The notes under the pieces were generated by a model that searched no databases, had not been told where the DNA came from, and saw only the letters and a program-made list of their open reading frames with translations. Shown here piece after piece: positions 1 through 11,390 of a stretch of DNA of 64,000 nucleotides. Location: NCBI RefSeq assembly GCF_050624435.1, contig NC_134542.1, forward strand, positions 112,451,677-112,515,676, in the 5' to 3' direction. The DNA is from Tenrec ecaudatus (Eukaryota; Chordata; Mammalia; Afrosoricida; Tenrecidae). A program made the position numbers and the translations under genes. Numbering within the stretch: the stretch's first letter is position 1; each line of letters opens with the position of its first letter.

Positions 1-1118
1 GACTGATGGATCCTGGGGCCATGGGAGGGGAGGAGGCAGGGGAAGGAGAGCAGTGAGCCAATAATGATGGATACAGGGGAATAGTAAGGGTTCTAAAATT
101 GATGGTGAGGAGGATGTAGCTTCTCTGGTTTTGTTTGATGAATAGAATTGTATCTGAGAGAAATTATTGAGCAGTAAATGATGGTAAACCTGATAGTGGG
201 GCAAGAGGAAAGAGAGAAGAAGTGAAAGAAAAAGAAAAGGTATATATATATGTTAATATATAAATATAGGCATATTTGTTTATATATGTATATAAATGTA
301 AATGCAACAAGGAAGTGGATTAACTTTGGGCCTCTACTTAAATTTACCTCCATACAAGAATAGTTTGTTTTTAATAATGTGGCATTGTATGATACTTTCC
401 TGACATGATTGCTGAAGATAAAATGGGTGCATAAACAAATGTGGCAAAGAAAGCTGAGGGTGCTTGGCTATTGAAAGATATAGTGAAACAAACAAATTCA
501 CAAAAAACAAATTGTTGAGAACTAGGGGGGTCATAGCAGAGACCCCAAACCCATCTGTAGACAATGTCTATCACAGAAGGGTCACAAGGAAGGGATGAGT
601 TAACCAGGGCTCTGTTTAGCACTGAAGAAACACAATATTCCTCTAGTTCCTTGAAGCTTCCCCACCCCCCACTATCATGACCTCAGTCCTACCTTTTCCT
701 TCTGGCTAGACCAGAGCATTTTCATTGGTAGAGATAAAAGTTCATGACACTTGGAATCGAGGTGGGAGTAGCGCTACCAGGAGGGTGGGGGGAGGGAGGA
801 GAGGAGAGGGGAAGGGAAAACTGATCACAATGATCAACACATAAACTCCCACCTTTCCACCCCGATGGGGGAATGAACAACAGAAACTGTGGGGGAAGGA
901 AGACAGTGGTGAGTGTAAGATATGAAAATAATAATAATTAATAATTTATCAAGGGGTCCTGCGGGTGGGAGCTGGGAGGGAGGATCTGATACCAAGGGCT
1001 CAAATAGAAAGTACATGTTTAGAAAATAATGATGGCAACATATTTACAAGTATGCTTGACACAATTGATATATAGCTTGATTTATGATCTCTAAGAGCCC
1101 CAAATAAAATGATCTTTA
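1..1118 (+). mobile_element. L1 3' UTR, older subfamily, 5' end off-window
   Basis: The segment runs from the purine-rich start of the window to an AATAAAATGAT signal and A-run at about 1,105-1,125. It is colinear with the L1 3' UTRs at 55,990-57,566 and 49,885-52,195: GC-poor block, 'gctgaagat…gcataa' block, AC-rich block, G-rich purine block, then the terminal block. A TA-rich run at 240-300 is part of the family's variable AT block. It does not code; the many short ORFs are incidental. Confidence 0.85.
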
Positions 1119-1126
1119 AAAAAAAA

Positions 1127-1862
1127 GATATAGCATGTGGGGTCTTAAGGGCTTGTAATTAAATAAGCAGCCATCTAGCAGGCAAGCAACAAAGCCCACA
1201 TCGAAAAAGCACAACCTGTGTTATCATGAGGTGTTGATGGGAAAAGGTATCAGAAGTTCAAGAACAAGTGACCAAAGTTAATTGGACAGTCCCTCTCTGA
1301 ACTGCCAAATGGACGGGATGATAAATCCAGGGTGCAGTGTAGCATTAATGAGACGCATAATTATCCTCTAGTTCTTTAATATTTCCTCTCCTTACTATTA
1401 TGTTTTTTATTTGTTTTACTTCCTTAATCATGTTAGACTTGTGCATGTTCATTTGCATAATTAAGATAGTTTGATACATGAAAGCCAAGAAAAATAACCC
1501 TTCAGAAATAGTAATAGGAGTAATGGTTCTCTAAAGCAATGGGAAGTGAGGTGGGGAGAAGGGGGACCTGATAGCACTGATGACCTTATAACCCCACTCG
1601 AAGTGAGCAAACAACAGAATTGTACAAGAATGGTTATATTGGATGGTACAATGTGCAGCAAAACAAACAAACAAACAAACAAATAAATAAGGGCTCCTGG
1701 GGGAGGAGGGAGGGAGCAAAGGGGAGCTGATATCAAAGAGCTCAAGAAGAAATAAAATGTTTTGAAACTGACTGTGGTAGCAATTGTACTACACTGTTTG
1801 ATGTGATTGAACTATGGACTATTATGATATCTGTAAGAGCGCCCAATAAAATGATAAAAAAA
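1127..1862 (+). mobile_element. L1 3' UTR fragment (older subfamily)
   Basis: This begins at the 'gatatagcatgtggggtctt' block and ends with CCAATAAAATGATAAAAAAA. It abuts the A-tail of the preceding fragment, so it either landed in that tail or is a truncated neighbour. Its final 100 bp resemble the short fragment at 16,016-16,120, which suggests the same older subfamily. Confidence 0.8.
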
Positions 1863-2490
1863 TTAAGCAACAACAATAGCTGTACTATGTTGCATTCCCA
1901 CCAGCAATGGATATTGGTGTGATTCAAGGATTATTAATTATAAAATTCATAATCAGAAGGCAGAATTGTAGTAGAGTCAAAATGCATATGTCGTGTCTCC
2001 ACATGGACTACATTTCTATTGAATCCCCTCTGACCATTGACCAGGATGAGAATAGCCTTGTCTGCAGACAGAGTGCATTGGAAAGTAGATTCCCTCCACT
2101 GCAATGGCCAACCCAAGCAGAACTAATCTCCTTAGTGGTTCACCTGGGTGTGTCCCTGATGGACATTGTTGTCACTAGAAATGCCCTAACTGCTGCAGGG
2201 GAGCCTCTGGGCCAATAGTGTAAGCTCCTCTGCCTTAACTAATTCAAATATCTCAGTTACTTCCCCAACCCAGCTCTGAGAGTCCCACCAGTAGCTATGT
2301 TATATTTATCTGTCAACAACCATGGTTATGTGACAGTGTGATCTGACCTTCATATCCTTTTTAAAGTTATGTATCACAGAAAACCATGGACACCATTATG
2401 ACCTAGTGGTCTCCCTCATCCAGATAATAAGTCTCTAAAGTTGTCCTGTTCTTTCCCTATTTAAGACTTAATAAATATTGTTAAGAAGAA
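1863..2490 (+). other. Unclassified sequence ending in AATAAA and a purine-rich tail
   Basis: I do not recognise the family. A 103-codon ORF (1,907-2,218) is present. The segment ends with a TATTTAAG-like box at about 2,458, an AATAAA at about 2,470 and then an A/G-rich run, which would fit an LTR or a retroposed end. No TSD was found. The ORF resembles no protein I can name and I do not call it a gene. Confidence 0.3.
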
Positions 2491-2529
2491 GTAGGAGAAG
2501 GAGAAGAAGAAAAGGAGAGACCAATGGGA

Positions 2530-2825
2530 CACAAGATTGTGGTCCTTGGCGCCCTTAAAATTTGGAACTGAACTCACTGCAGTGCTAGAATAACCAACCA
2601 TTCAAGACCAAAAGGGTAGCATTTCCCCAAGGACAAAGTTGAGCAGGTTCGGAGAGAAACGAAGGAGGAATAGAGACGGGAAGTGGGCTGAGTGGATTGC
2701 AGAGTGTAAGTCGGGACAAAATATGCATGCATCGTTGTAAACCTTCACCCGACTCATAGTAAAAGTTAACATCTATAAACAAATGACCTGTCCAATATTG
2801 AAAGTTGTGCAGTGAATTCTCCAAC
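2530..2825 (+). repeat. Unclassified interspersed repeat, copy A
   Basis: This shares an ordered set of blocks with 39,610-39,895: 'TGGAACTGAACTC', 'ACCAACCATTCAA' (versus ACCAATCATTCAA) and 'AGGAGGAA', followed by a low-complexity end with AATAAA/AGTAAA-like strings. It is a dispersed family in this genome that I cannot place in a named class. It is non-coding. Confidence 0.5.
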
Positions 2826-3740
2826 TATTTAAAAAATCTCTTTTAATGTAGTTTTATCCATTTTTATCTCTTTGATAAGATTTTTTCACTTTAAAGCCTT
2901 CTTTGTCAACTACTATGATCGCCAACTACCACTGTAATCTTTTTTCCCATTTTTCTTTTTTCCAGTTTTGATTGGGCTAAGCTGACCACAACAACACATT
3001 GGTTTTAACAGACAAGAGGATTATTGTTTGTCAAGTCTCACCTATGAATTCTGTAGTCTTTTTGAAACCCATTTCCCCCTGCATTTCCTTGAAAGTAAGT
3101 AAACTCCCCCAATTCTCTCTTATTACATGTGTATAGCCGGATGTGTACACATAATGCTCACTTAGAGGTCTAGTCGGTGCCTGAAACCAAAATGTCCATG
3201 ACAGAATGTTTATCTACCTTCAATATGTTACCTCGCACATGAGTCAGTTCTCTGCCTGCTCTTTCCCCAACCTTTTCAAGGAAAAATAACTAACAATTAT
3301 GCACCTGTATTGTAGGCCAGAAACTATGCGGTCACTTATCATGTTTAATTACTGTCTTTCTTTAATATTACTGTATAAAATCCATCAGCAAGCTTTAATA
3401 GTTTTGCCTCCAAAATACATGCTGAACCTGACTCCAATCTCCAATTACGGATTTGAAGAAGGGACACAAGGAGTGGTGTCCCAGGGTTTGGAGGGCTATT
3501 GTAAGTACTTTACTCAACACAAAATGCAGGGTTTTGATTCAAGTGGTCATGTTATATGTCTAAAGTATTTAAAGAACCATTCTAACTCTCGAGTTGGAAT
3601 TAGATTGAAAGGGATTTTTGCTTGTGCATGTAAAGAGCATGTACAGTCATCCCTCTGAATGTGACAATAAGAGAAAGGCTAAACAAGATGAAAATGAACA
3701 ACTCTGCTCTGATCCAATAGAGAATTTAGGTCACAGGGTA
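2826..3740. other. No recognised feature
   Basis: AT-rich unique-looking sequence. Around 3,300-3,450 there is a weak MIR-like texture that I could not confirm. The 119-codon ORF at 3,299-3,658 has no recognisable domain. Confidence 0.4.
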
Positions 3741-4184
3741 TGTCGGACTGGGTTGACTAGAGAAACAAATCCAGAGATACTCATATATGTGTATGAGAGA
3801 GCTTTCGATTAAGAAATATATATATATATATATATCAGAAAACATTCCAGCCCAGTCTGAATCAGGACAATATGTCTAATACTAACCCATAAATTCAATT
3901 CTGGTCCATAAATCCCTCTTCAGACTCATGCAGTTACATGCAATGATGAAGAATGCAGGAAGATCACAGGCCACTGAGTTCAGAGTCTTGTGGATTCAAT
4001 CACAGGTGACGGCTCTGGTAGGTCTCAGACATGTGACTTGAGAACAGGAAGGTGACGGAGAGAGAGTGGAAGAGAGAATCCTCATGAGAAGGCCTTGCCC
4101 ACCAGGAGGAATTATCCGGTTGTGATCTGACTCCATCCCTATCTTCAGCTCCTCAAGTTGACTCCAGATTATGAAACTATCACA
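3741..4184 (-). mobile_element. Solo LTR, ERVL-like family (degenerate)
   Basis: On the plus strand it starts TGTCGGACTGGGTTGACTAG and ends …ACTATCACA, matching the LTRs at 10,834, 14,233 and 9,402. The sense strand is minus, judged from the well-oriented plus copy at 40,173. Near-identical 7-mers flank it (CAGGGTA at 3,734-3,740; CAGGGCA at 4,185-4,191). A short (TA)n at 3,814-3,836 lies inside. Confidence 0.75.
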
Positions 4185-5077
4185 CAGGGCAAACTGACTC
4201 CCACAAAACTGAGGAGACAGATGAATGAATGGATGGAGAGAATCACAGTTTAACAGGAGGTAACTCTGGAGCCAGGAAAAGTTAGGAGATGCTACGTTAT
4301 AATTGTCAGTGAACCATCTTCAAAGTTAAAAATTCTTACAGGCTCAGGCCCCAGGGGCCCTCCAAATTTTAATGAAATGTACCTCCAGGAGCTCTCCCAT
4401 GATTTTTTGGCGAATATGGGAGAAAACTTCCATAGTGCTTCCAGGAGGGAGAAGAGAAAAAGATCTGTTCGGAATATTTGCGCAAAACGTTCTGTTCTCT
4501 TGGTGCCTACAAGGAGGCTACTTTACCACCATTTAACGTACGTAGCGGAAGGAAAATACTGAACTCCAGCCCCCACGTGCTTTCCTGTCTTACCTAAGGG
4601 ATGGAAAAACAACCCAAAGCCCAACACTTGTGAAGGTCGTAGCTCAAGGGCACACAGACCCAGGAAAAGACTCAAACCTAATTATATGTTTATAAAGCGT
4701 CTCTTCTCCTGTTATACTTTACCACCACATCAGTAGGGGCCCTGTGTAATAACAGAGGATTACAGCTAAAAGAATGGCATGGTTAGTATTCTATTTCAGA
4801 AGTGTTTCTAAGGAAACTCAAAAGCAGCAGAGGAAACAAAAAGAAGCATATTGGAGGAACTTACAGTTTAAGACTCCTACAGCTACACAACACAGTAGAC
4901 ATAACCCAACTTCCAGCCAGATAAATGCCTAGGATTTTTAACCTCAGGTTCACTTGCCCAGTACATCACGTCAGACATTGAACAAAAAATGTCAATGTAC
5001 TTGTATGATAACAAAAAGCAAACACTAGAACCAGACTCCGTTAAAGAAGTGTTCTTGTAATTTTCAGACCTAATATT
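4185..5077. other. No recognised feature
   Basis: Old, mostly unique-looking sequence. The ORF at 4,377-4,562 is short and has no motif. Confidence 0.4.
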
Positions 5078-5300
5078 CAGTTGCTATCGAGTTAATTCCA
5101 ACTATAGAAACCCCATGTGTATCAGAGTAGAACTGTACTTCATAGTGTTGACAATGGGTAGTTTTTGTTTATTTTTGTTTTGGGCCTTAGATCATCAGCC
5201 TTTCATGGGAAGATGCCTCTGGATGAACTGTAACCTTCAACCATTTGGTTGGCAGCCAACCATTTGTACCACAAGGGACTCAATGATCAGACTGGGGATT
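5078..5300 (-). mobile_element. AfroSINE (old, type 1), minus strand
   Basis: It reads as the complement of the AfroSINE at 42,301-42,505: tail-derived 'gttgctatcgagttaattcc' first, then the tRNA-like head complement ('cagccaaccatttgtacca') last. A T/G-rich 30-bp stretch interrupts the middle. Divergence is high. Confidence 0.65.
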
Positions 5301-5329
5301 TAACTGGGATTATTTGAAAAGGGTTTTAA

Positions 5330-5880
5330 AGGAAAACTGGAAAACACCAAGATCAGAGAAATGAAGTAAGGAGAGAGGCTGAAACGCTAAAGAACAATCG
5401 AGAGGAATTTTCAGAAATCAAAATCACTGTAACAGATAGGAAGAGTACATTTCATAGGCTCACCAAGAGTCAGGAGACAACAAAAAGAAAAAAATTGGTG
5501 AGCTTGAAGGTATGTTAATAAAGTATTCAAGCTGAAATGAATAAAGGAACAGCAAATCTAAGAACTGTGAGATAATTACAATTGACATATGCATCAGTAG
5601 GATAAAAGGAGACGAAAGAAAAAAACATTTGATATAATAATGACTGCTAATTTTACAGAGATAATTATAGGCATCAAACCATAGGCCCCATAAGCTCAGA
5701 AAACATCAAGCAGGATAAATACCAGAAAATATACACACAGTCATAACATGTTTAAGCTGGAGAAAGAAAAAGCCAGAGAGAATCTGGAAAGAAGTCTGAG
5801 GAAGAACACACTGTAAAGGAGAAGGACAAGACTGACCTCAAATCTCTCAACTCCCCTTTACAAAGGATGGAAGCAAGATG
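5330..5880 (+). pseudogene. Ancient L1 ORF1 remnant
   Basis: In broken plus-strand frames the text follows the 3' half of L1 ORF1. There is a lysine/glutamate-rich coiled-coil-like stretch (about 5,370-5,560), then a region resembling the nucleic-acid-binding domain and its basic continuation (about 5,640-5,880). Stops and frameshifts are frequent, so it is far older than the L1 at 43-52 kb. L1 ORF1 protein is a trimeric RNA-binding chaperone of the L1 particle; nothing here could be functional. It runs into an L1 3' UTR start at about 5,975 that probably belongs to a different, younger copy. Confidence 0.5.
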
Positions 5881-5974
5881 AAAGTGGATTAAAATATGCG
5901 GTTCAGTAAAAATCATTGCTGCTAGTTCATGCTTGCATGGACTTATTACAATCAAAACATATTTAAACATGTTT

Positions 5975-6293
5975 AAACATGTTTCAATCATAACATGGTT
6001 AGTGAATGGAGGCAGCCAAATTCTCTCATTCGTACCCTTATTAGCACCCAATCTGACCCCACCACACTGAGGCAAAGCACTAAGGGTGTGAAACCGAACA
6101 GCAACGGGAGCAGAGCCACGAAGTCCCCAGGGAATACCAAAAATAGACTTTGGGGCCAGGACGTGGCACCACATGAGACTCAACTAAAAAAATCCCTAAA
6201 AATCAACAAACAGACCTTGTACTATTTACAGGCTTTTCTTTTTCTTTGTCATTGGTTTTTGTTTTGTTGCTTTGTTTTGCTCTGTCTTGTTTC
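5975..6293 (+). mobile_element. L1 3' UTR, upstream part (outer host element)
   Basis: Colinear with 50,480-50,770 of the near-complete L1, including the 'tttggggccaggacgtggca' block and the following T-rich block. It is interrupted after CTGTCTTGTTTC (6,282-6,293) by the minus-strand L1 below and resumes at 6,732. Confidence 0.85.
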
Positions 6294-6731
6294 ATTCTAT
6301 TTTAAAAAAAATAGTTTTATTAAGGGCTCATATAACTCATCACAAACCATACATACATTAATTGTGTAAAGCACATCTGTACATTCATTGCCCTCATCAT
6401 CCTCAAAACATTTGCTCTCCACTTAAGCCCTTGGCATCAGCTCCTCATTTTCCCCCTCCCTCCCCACTCCCTCTCCCTCATGAACCCTTGATAATTTATA
6501 ATTTTGTCATATCTTACACTGTCCAACGTCTCCCTTCACCCCCTTTTCTGTTGTCCGTCCCCCAGAGAGGAGGTCACATGTAGATCCTTGTAATTGGTTC
6601 CCTCTTTCCAACCCACTCTCCCTCTACCCTCCCAGTATCGCCACTCACACTGCTGGCCCTGAAGGGATCATCCTCCCTGGATTTCCTGTGTTTCTAGTTC
6701 CTATCTGTACCAGTGTACATCCTCTGGTCTA
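6294..6731 (-). mobile_element. L1 3' end inserted in minus orientation (nested)
   Basis: Reversed L1 3' terminus: T-rich tail and complement of the AATAAA region at about 6,300-6,320, ending with the complement of '…agaccagaggatgtacactggtac'. Flanked by a perfect 12-bp TSD CTGTCTTGTTTC (6,282-6,293 and 6,732-6,743). This is an ordinary 5'-truncated insertion into an older L1 3' UTR. Confidence 0.9.
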
Positions 6732-7967
6732 CTGTCTTGTTTCTTTTGCATATTATTATCTCTGCAGGTCTATCTAGATAAGATAGGCAGGATAAATAAT
6801 CCAGAGGAGAAAACATAAGGACCAACAGTTCCAAAGGGGCAGAGGGGGAGGCAGGAGAAAGGAGTAGGGTGTTAACAAACCCTGGGAAAAGGGAACAAGT
6901 GATCCAAAATCGATGGAGAGGAGGGTGTAGGAGGCCTGGTAGGGCTTGATCAAGGGCAATGTAACAGAGAGGAATTACTGAAACCCAAATGAAGGCTGAG
7001 TATGATGGTGGGACAAGAGGAAAGTAAAAGGAAATAGAGGAAAAAACTAGGAGGCAAAGGGCATTTATAGAGGTCTAAACACAGGCATGTACATATGTAA
7101 ATATATTGATATATGACAGAGAAATAGATTTATGTGCATATATTTATAGGTTTAGTATTAAGGTAGCAGATGAACATTAGGCTTCACTCAAGTACTCCCT
7201 CAACTCAAGAATACATTGTTCCATTAAACTGGCATTCTATGATGCTCACCTTCCCGACACAATTGCTGAAGACAAAGCAGGCGCATAAGCAAATGTGGTG
7301 AAGAAAGCTGAGGGTGCCTGGGTATCAAAGATATAGTGTCTGGGGTCTTAGAGGCATGAAGAGAAACAAATGGCTATCCAGCTGAAAAGCAACAAAGCCC
7401 ACATGGAAAAAGCACACCAGCCTGTACGATCACGAGGTGTCAAAGGGATCGGGTATCAGGCATCAATGTTGAAGGAATCGGGTATAAGGCATCAAAGAAC
7501 AACAACAACAAAAAATCTATCATTGTGAATGAGGGGGAGTGAGGAGTGGAGACCCAAAGCCCATCTGTACACAACTGGACATTCCCTTACAGAAGGTTCT
7601 TGGGGAGGAAAAGAGCCAGTCAGGGTGCAGTATAGCACTGATGAAACACAACTTTCCTCAAGTTCTTTAATACTCCCCTCCCCCCATTTTCATGATCCCA
7701 ATTCTACCTTACAAATAGGGATAGACCAGAATATGTATACTGGTACAGATAAGAGCTGGAAACACAGGGAATCCAGGACAGATAAACCCCTCAGGACCAA
7801 TAATGAGAATAGCAATACCAGAGCGGGAAGGGGAAGGTGAGGGAGAAAAGGGGAACCAATCACAATGATTAACATAGAACCTCCTCCCTGGGGGACAAAC
7901 AACACAAAAAGTGGGTCAAGGGAGACATCCGTCAGTGTAAGACAAGAAAAACATTTTAAAAAAAATT
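6732..7967 (+). mobile_element. L1 3' UTR, continuation of the outer host element
   Basis: Resumes colinearly after the nested insertion ('tatctctgcaggtctatcta') and runs through the single-unit 'gctgaagacaaa…gcgcataagc' block, the AC-rich block and the GGACAAACAACA block, up to an A-rich site at about 7,955-7,967 where a second L1 inserted. It has one copy of the 246-bp module, not two. Confidence 0.85.
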
Positions 7968-9008
7968 ACCCTCAGAAGCAACAAAGTCCACATGGAAGAA
8001 CACACCAGCCCGTGTGATCGAGTGGTCCCGAAGGGATCAGTTACCAGGCATCAAAGAACAAAAAATCATATCATTGACTGCACACCTCCATGATAGGATC
8101 GCTGAAGACAAATGGGTGCATAAGCAAATGTGGTGAAGAAAGCTGATGGTGCCCGGCTATCAAAAGAGATAGTGTCTGGGGTCTTAAAGGCTTGAAGGTG
8201 AACAAGCGGCCATCTAGCTCAGAAGCAAAAAAGCCCACATGGAAGAAGCACATCGGCCAGTGCGATCACGAGGTGCCAAGGTACCAGGTATAAGGCATCA
8301 CGCAAAAAAAAAAAAAGATATAAGTGTGTGTATGTATGTGTATATGTATATATGTATATTAAATGAAGGGGGAAGTGCAGAGTGGAGACCCAAGGCCCAA
8401 GTGCCGGCCAATGGAGATCCCCTCATAGAGGGGTTTAGGAGAGGAGATGGGTTAATTAGGGTGCGAGGTAGTACCGATGAAGAACACAGCTTTCCCCCAG
8501 ATCCTGGATGCTTCCTCCCCCCAACTACCATGATCCGAATTCTACCTTGCAGGGCTGGATAGGACAGAGGCTGTACACTGGTACATATGAGGGCTGGAGG
8601 TACAGGGAATCCAGGGTGGATGATACCTTTAGGACCAAGGGTGTGAGGGACGATGCTAGGAGAGTGGAGGGTGAGTGGGTTGGAAAGGGGGAACTGATTA
8701 CAAGGATCCACATGTGACCTCTTCCCTGGGAGAGGGACAGCAGAGAAGGGGGGAAGGGAGACTCCGGATAGGGCAAGATATGACAAAATAACGAGGTATA
8801 AATTACCAAGGCACATGAGGGAGTGGGGAACGAGGAGGGAGGGGGAAAATAAAAGAGGACTTGATGCAAGGGGTTAAGTGGAGAGCAAATGCCTTGAGAA
8901 TGATTGGGGCAGGGAATGTATGGATGTGCTTTATACAATTGATGTATGTATATGTATGGATTGTGATAAGAGTTGTACGAGTCCCTAATAAACTGTAAAA
9001 AAAGAAAA
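7968..9008 (+). mobile_element. Young L1 3' UTR insertion with duplicated 246-bp module
   Basis: A 5'-truncated L1 3' end: starts in the first copy of a duplicated module (CTCAGAAGCA at 7,971 and again at 8,218), ends CCTAATAAACTG plus A-tail, and sits between A-rich TSD-like ends (about 7,957-7,967 and 9,002-9,013). The last ~400 bp are about 97% identical by eye to the complement of 62,936-63,386, so this is one of the youngest copies here. A (TG/TA) stretch lies at 8,318-8,358. Confidence 0.88.
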
Positions 9009-9206
9009 AAATTATCAAGGGTTTGTGAGGGAGGGAGGATAAGAGAAGGAGGGGGGAAATGAGGAGTTGATACCAAAGACTCAAGTAGAAAGAAAATGTT
9101 TTGAGAATGATGATGGCAACAAATGTACAAATGTGCTGACACAATGAATGGATGTATGGATTGTGATAAGAGTTGTATGAGCCCCTAATAAAATAATTTT
9201 TAAAAT
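9009..9206 (+). mobile_element. L1 3' terminus of the outer host element
   Basis: Resumes at ATTATCAAGGGTTTGTGAGG and ends at CCTAATAAAATAATTTTTAAAA, which completes the L1 begun at 5,975. It contains the family's G-rich purine tract (about 9,028-9,065). Confidence 0.88.
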
Positions 9207-9312
9207 ACCCTTATTAGTTACATTAGAAAACTTTAAAAATGGATAGTTTTTTGTCATAAAAAATGATTTTGAGGTCAGCATTAATTTTTTCTTACAAAAC
9301 TGTAGCGAATAC

Positions 9313-9401
9313 AATTTCAGACTGGGTCATCTAGAGAGTCAAAGGAAGCATATGTATGTATTGATATCTATCTATATCATCCATATCTACTTCTATATCT
9401 G
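9313..9401 (-). mobile_element. ERVL-like LTR, part 1 (split by a later LTR)
   Basis: Begins with a decayed 'agactgggtcatctagagag', the usual plus-strand start of this LTR family, and runs into an ATATCT-rich stretch. The stretch is cut at 9,401 and resumes at 9,934. Confidence 0.55.
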
Positions 9402-9933
9402 TGTTAATCTGGGTATACTGGAGAAACAAATTCTTGGGTACTCATATGTGTGTAATAGAGAACTTTATATCAAAGAGTAGTTATATATTAAGAAAACTTT
9501 CCAACTCACTTCAGATAAAGTCTGTAAGTCCAATATTAGCCCATATGTCCAATACCAGTCGGTAAATTCCTTTTCAGACTCATGCAACACATGTGGTGAC
9601 ACTGAGTGCAGAAGGAGCACAGGCTACTGGGTGGAAAGTCTTGTGGATCCAGTGGTGAAGCATCTTAGAATTGGTATGGGTCTCCATGTGGCTCCTCCAG
9701 CTCCAAGGCTCTGGCTGCCATCAGCATAGCTCCACGTGGCTTATCAACAGACATGTCTCACAGAGAGATGAAGCAGACTAAGAGAGTTTGTCTTCCACCT
9801 CCAGGGAAGAAGACAGGAGTTCCCAGAATCCTCAGGAGAAAGCCATGCCTACACAGAGGTCTCGTTGGTTATAACCTGATTGACAGACTAAACTCCACCC
9901 CTTCATAGTCGACAGATTATGTAACTACCACCA
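9402..9933 (-). mobile_element. Solo ERVL-like LTR inserted in the older LTR
   Basis: Starts TGTTAATCTGGG and ends about '…gtaactaccacca'. Its internal blocks match 10,834-11,390 ('agcccatatgtcc', 'cttttcagactcatgcaaca', 'aggagaaagccatgcc'). A TATCT repeat (9,396-9,400; 9,934-9,938) may be the TSD but lies in ATATCT-rich DNA, so it is weak evidence. Confidence 0.75.
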
Positions 9934-10547
9934 TATCTATATCTATAACTATATGCATATCCATAACATCCATATCTAAACTATATCTATTTCCATATCT
10001 ATATCTACATCTATATCTATATTTATCCCAGTAAACGTCTGTAATGTTTGTACATGCTGGTGAGCTTCAAGTTCATGAGTTCAGATGTCAGGCTGAAAAC
10101 TTCTGACTCACAATCTGAAGGGGCTGATGACCCAAGACAGGCAGATTAGATGCCAGGTTGCTGGCTGCAGTGCTGAATCCAAGGTCAGGAGGTAAGATAA
10201 CAAACTGTTGACTCATAGACAGCAGAGGATGATGAATCCCAGGGTTGGCTGGAAATGTGGCAGGCCACTCGCTTATGCTCAAAGAACCAGAGGTCAAATG
10301 ATGATGAGCAAAATGGAGGATCCAGATCCAGAAAAAAAGCAAAAGCGCTTTGCCAGAGTGTCGATATATACTGGAAGCAGGTCACATCACCAACGAAATT
10401 TCCTTTAAATTGATTAGCTGTTTAGAATGGATCTTATCATGGAAATGGTAAATTATATCTCTTTTACTCATGAGGGATGACTACAGCACAATTTCCAAAC
10501 CACTAAGAGTGATATTTTAACCAGGACGACACACAACTTAACCATCA
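9934..10547 (-). mobile_element. ERVL-like LTR, part 2 (probable 3' LTR of the pol remnant)
   Basis: An ATATCT-rich stretch (9,934-10,025), then LTR-type sequence ending 'caacttaaccatcaca' at 10,547. On the minus strand this is the LTR start (TGTGATGGTT). The ERVL pol remnant upstream on the same strand makes this the likely 3' LTR. The polypurine tract is not obvious. Confidence 0.6.
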
Positions 10548-10833
10548 CAGTTCATCCTTATGAACTTGGCACCTGTACATATCTCCTTAGCCCATACTTG
10601 ATGTCTTGATAATGACTATCATTCTCGTGTCTAACATGATGTAACAAACACACCTACAATCAAAATACACCAGCCTCATTTTGCAAATTCATAAGTAAAG
10701 AAAACAAAAATAGTTGTTGCACACATACAAGGAATATATGTTTATAAACCTAATTTTGGCAGCTGATCATGTGATCATAGTTTTTCTTAGGATTACTCTT
10801 ACTATACCATTAATTTTGCCCTTAAGAAGCACC
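10548..10833 (-). pseudogene. ERVL internal region, 3' part (degenerate)
   Basis: It lies between the probable 3' LTR (ending 10,547) and a solo LTR at 10,834 whose GCACC TSD shows that the flanks were once contiguous. It therefore continues into 11,391. No clear coding motif survives. Confidence 0.45.
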
Positions 10834-11390
10834 TGTATTAGTCTGGGTGGACTAGAGAAACACATTCATGGATACTCTCATATGTATATAAGAAAGAAGT
10901 TTATATACAAGAGCAACTGAATATTGAGAAAACATCCCAGTCCAGTTCAGATCAAGTCCATAAATATGATATTCACCCATATATCTGATACCAATCTATA
11001 AAGTCCTCTTCAGACTCATGAAACACATGCAATGACGCCGAATGCAGGAAGATCACAGGCCAGAGGGTGGGAAGTCTTTGGATGCAGGGGCGTTGTAAGC
11101 ATCTCAGTGCTGGCAGGGCTCTCCACGTGGCTTCTCCAGCTCCTAGGGCAATAGCATAGTTCCATGTGTCTTGTCAGTAGAGTGTTTTCCAGAGTGAGCT
11201 GAGAGAGAAAGAGAAAGAGTCTCCTGCCTTCAAAGGAGGAAATACTAGAGTTTCCAGAATTCTCAGGAGAAGGCCATGCTCACACAACAGAGGCCTCATT
11301 GGCTATGGCCCAATTGACAGACTAGACTCCACCCCTTCACTCTGAATCCTCTCAAGTGCCAAACTGACACCAGATTACATAACTATCACA
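10834..11390 (-). mobile_element. Solo ERVL-like LTR, perfect TSD GCACC
   Basis: Starts TGTATTAGTCTGGGTGGACT and ends AACTATCACA. A perfect 5-bp TSD GCACC flanks it (10,829-10,833; 11,391-11,395), the length expected of ERVL. It is an independent insertion into the older ERVL body, not that element's own LTR. 557 bp. Confidence 0.88.

Noticed and set aside
8298..9144. Large overlapping minus ORFs (172, 205 and 113 codons)
   Set aside because: They lie antisense to an L1 3' UTR and recur with the repeat (also 29,357-29,698 and 63,083-63,433); G-rich purine UTR gives long Pro/Ser/Leu-rich antisense frames.
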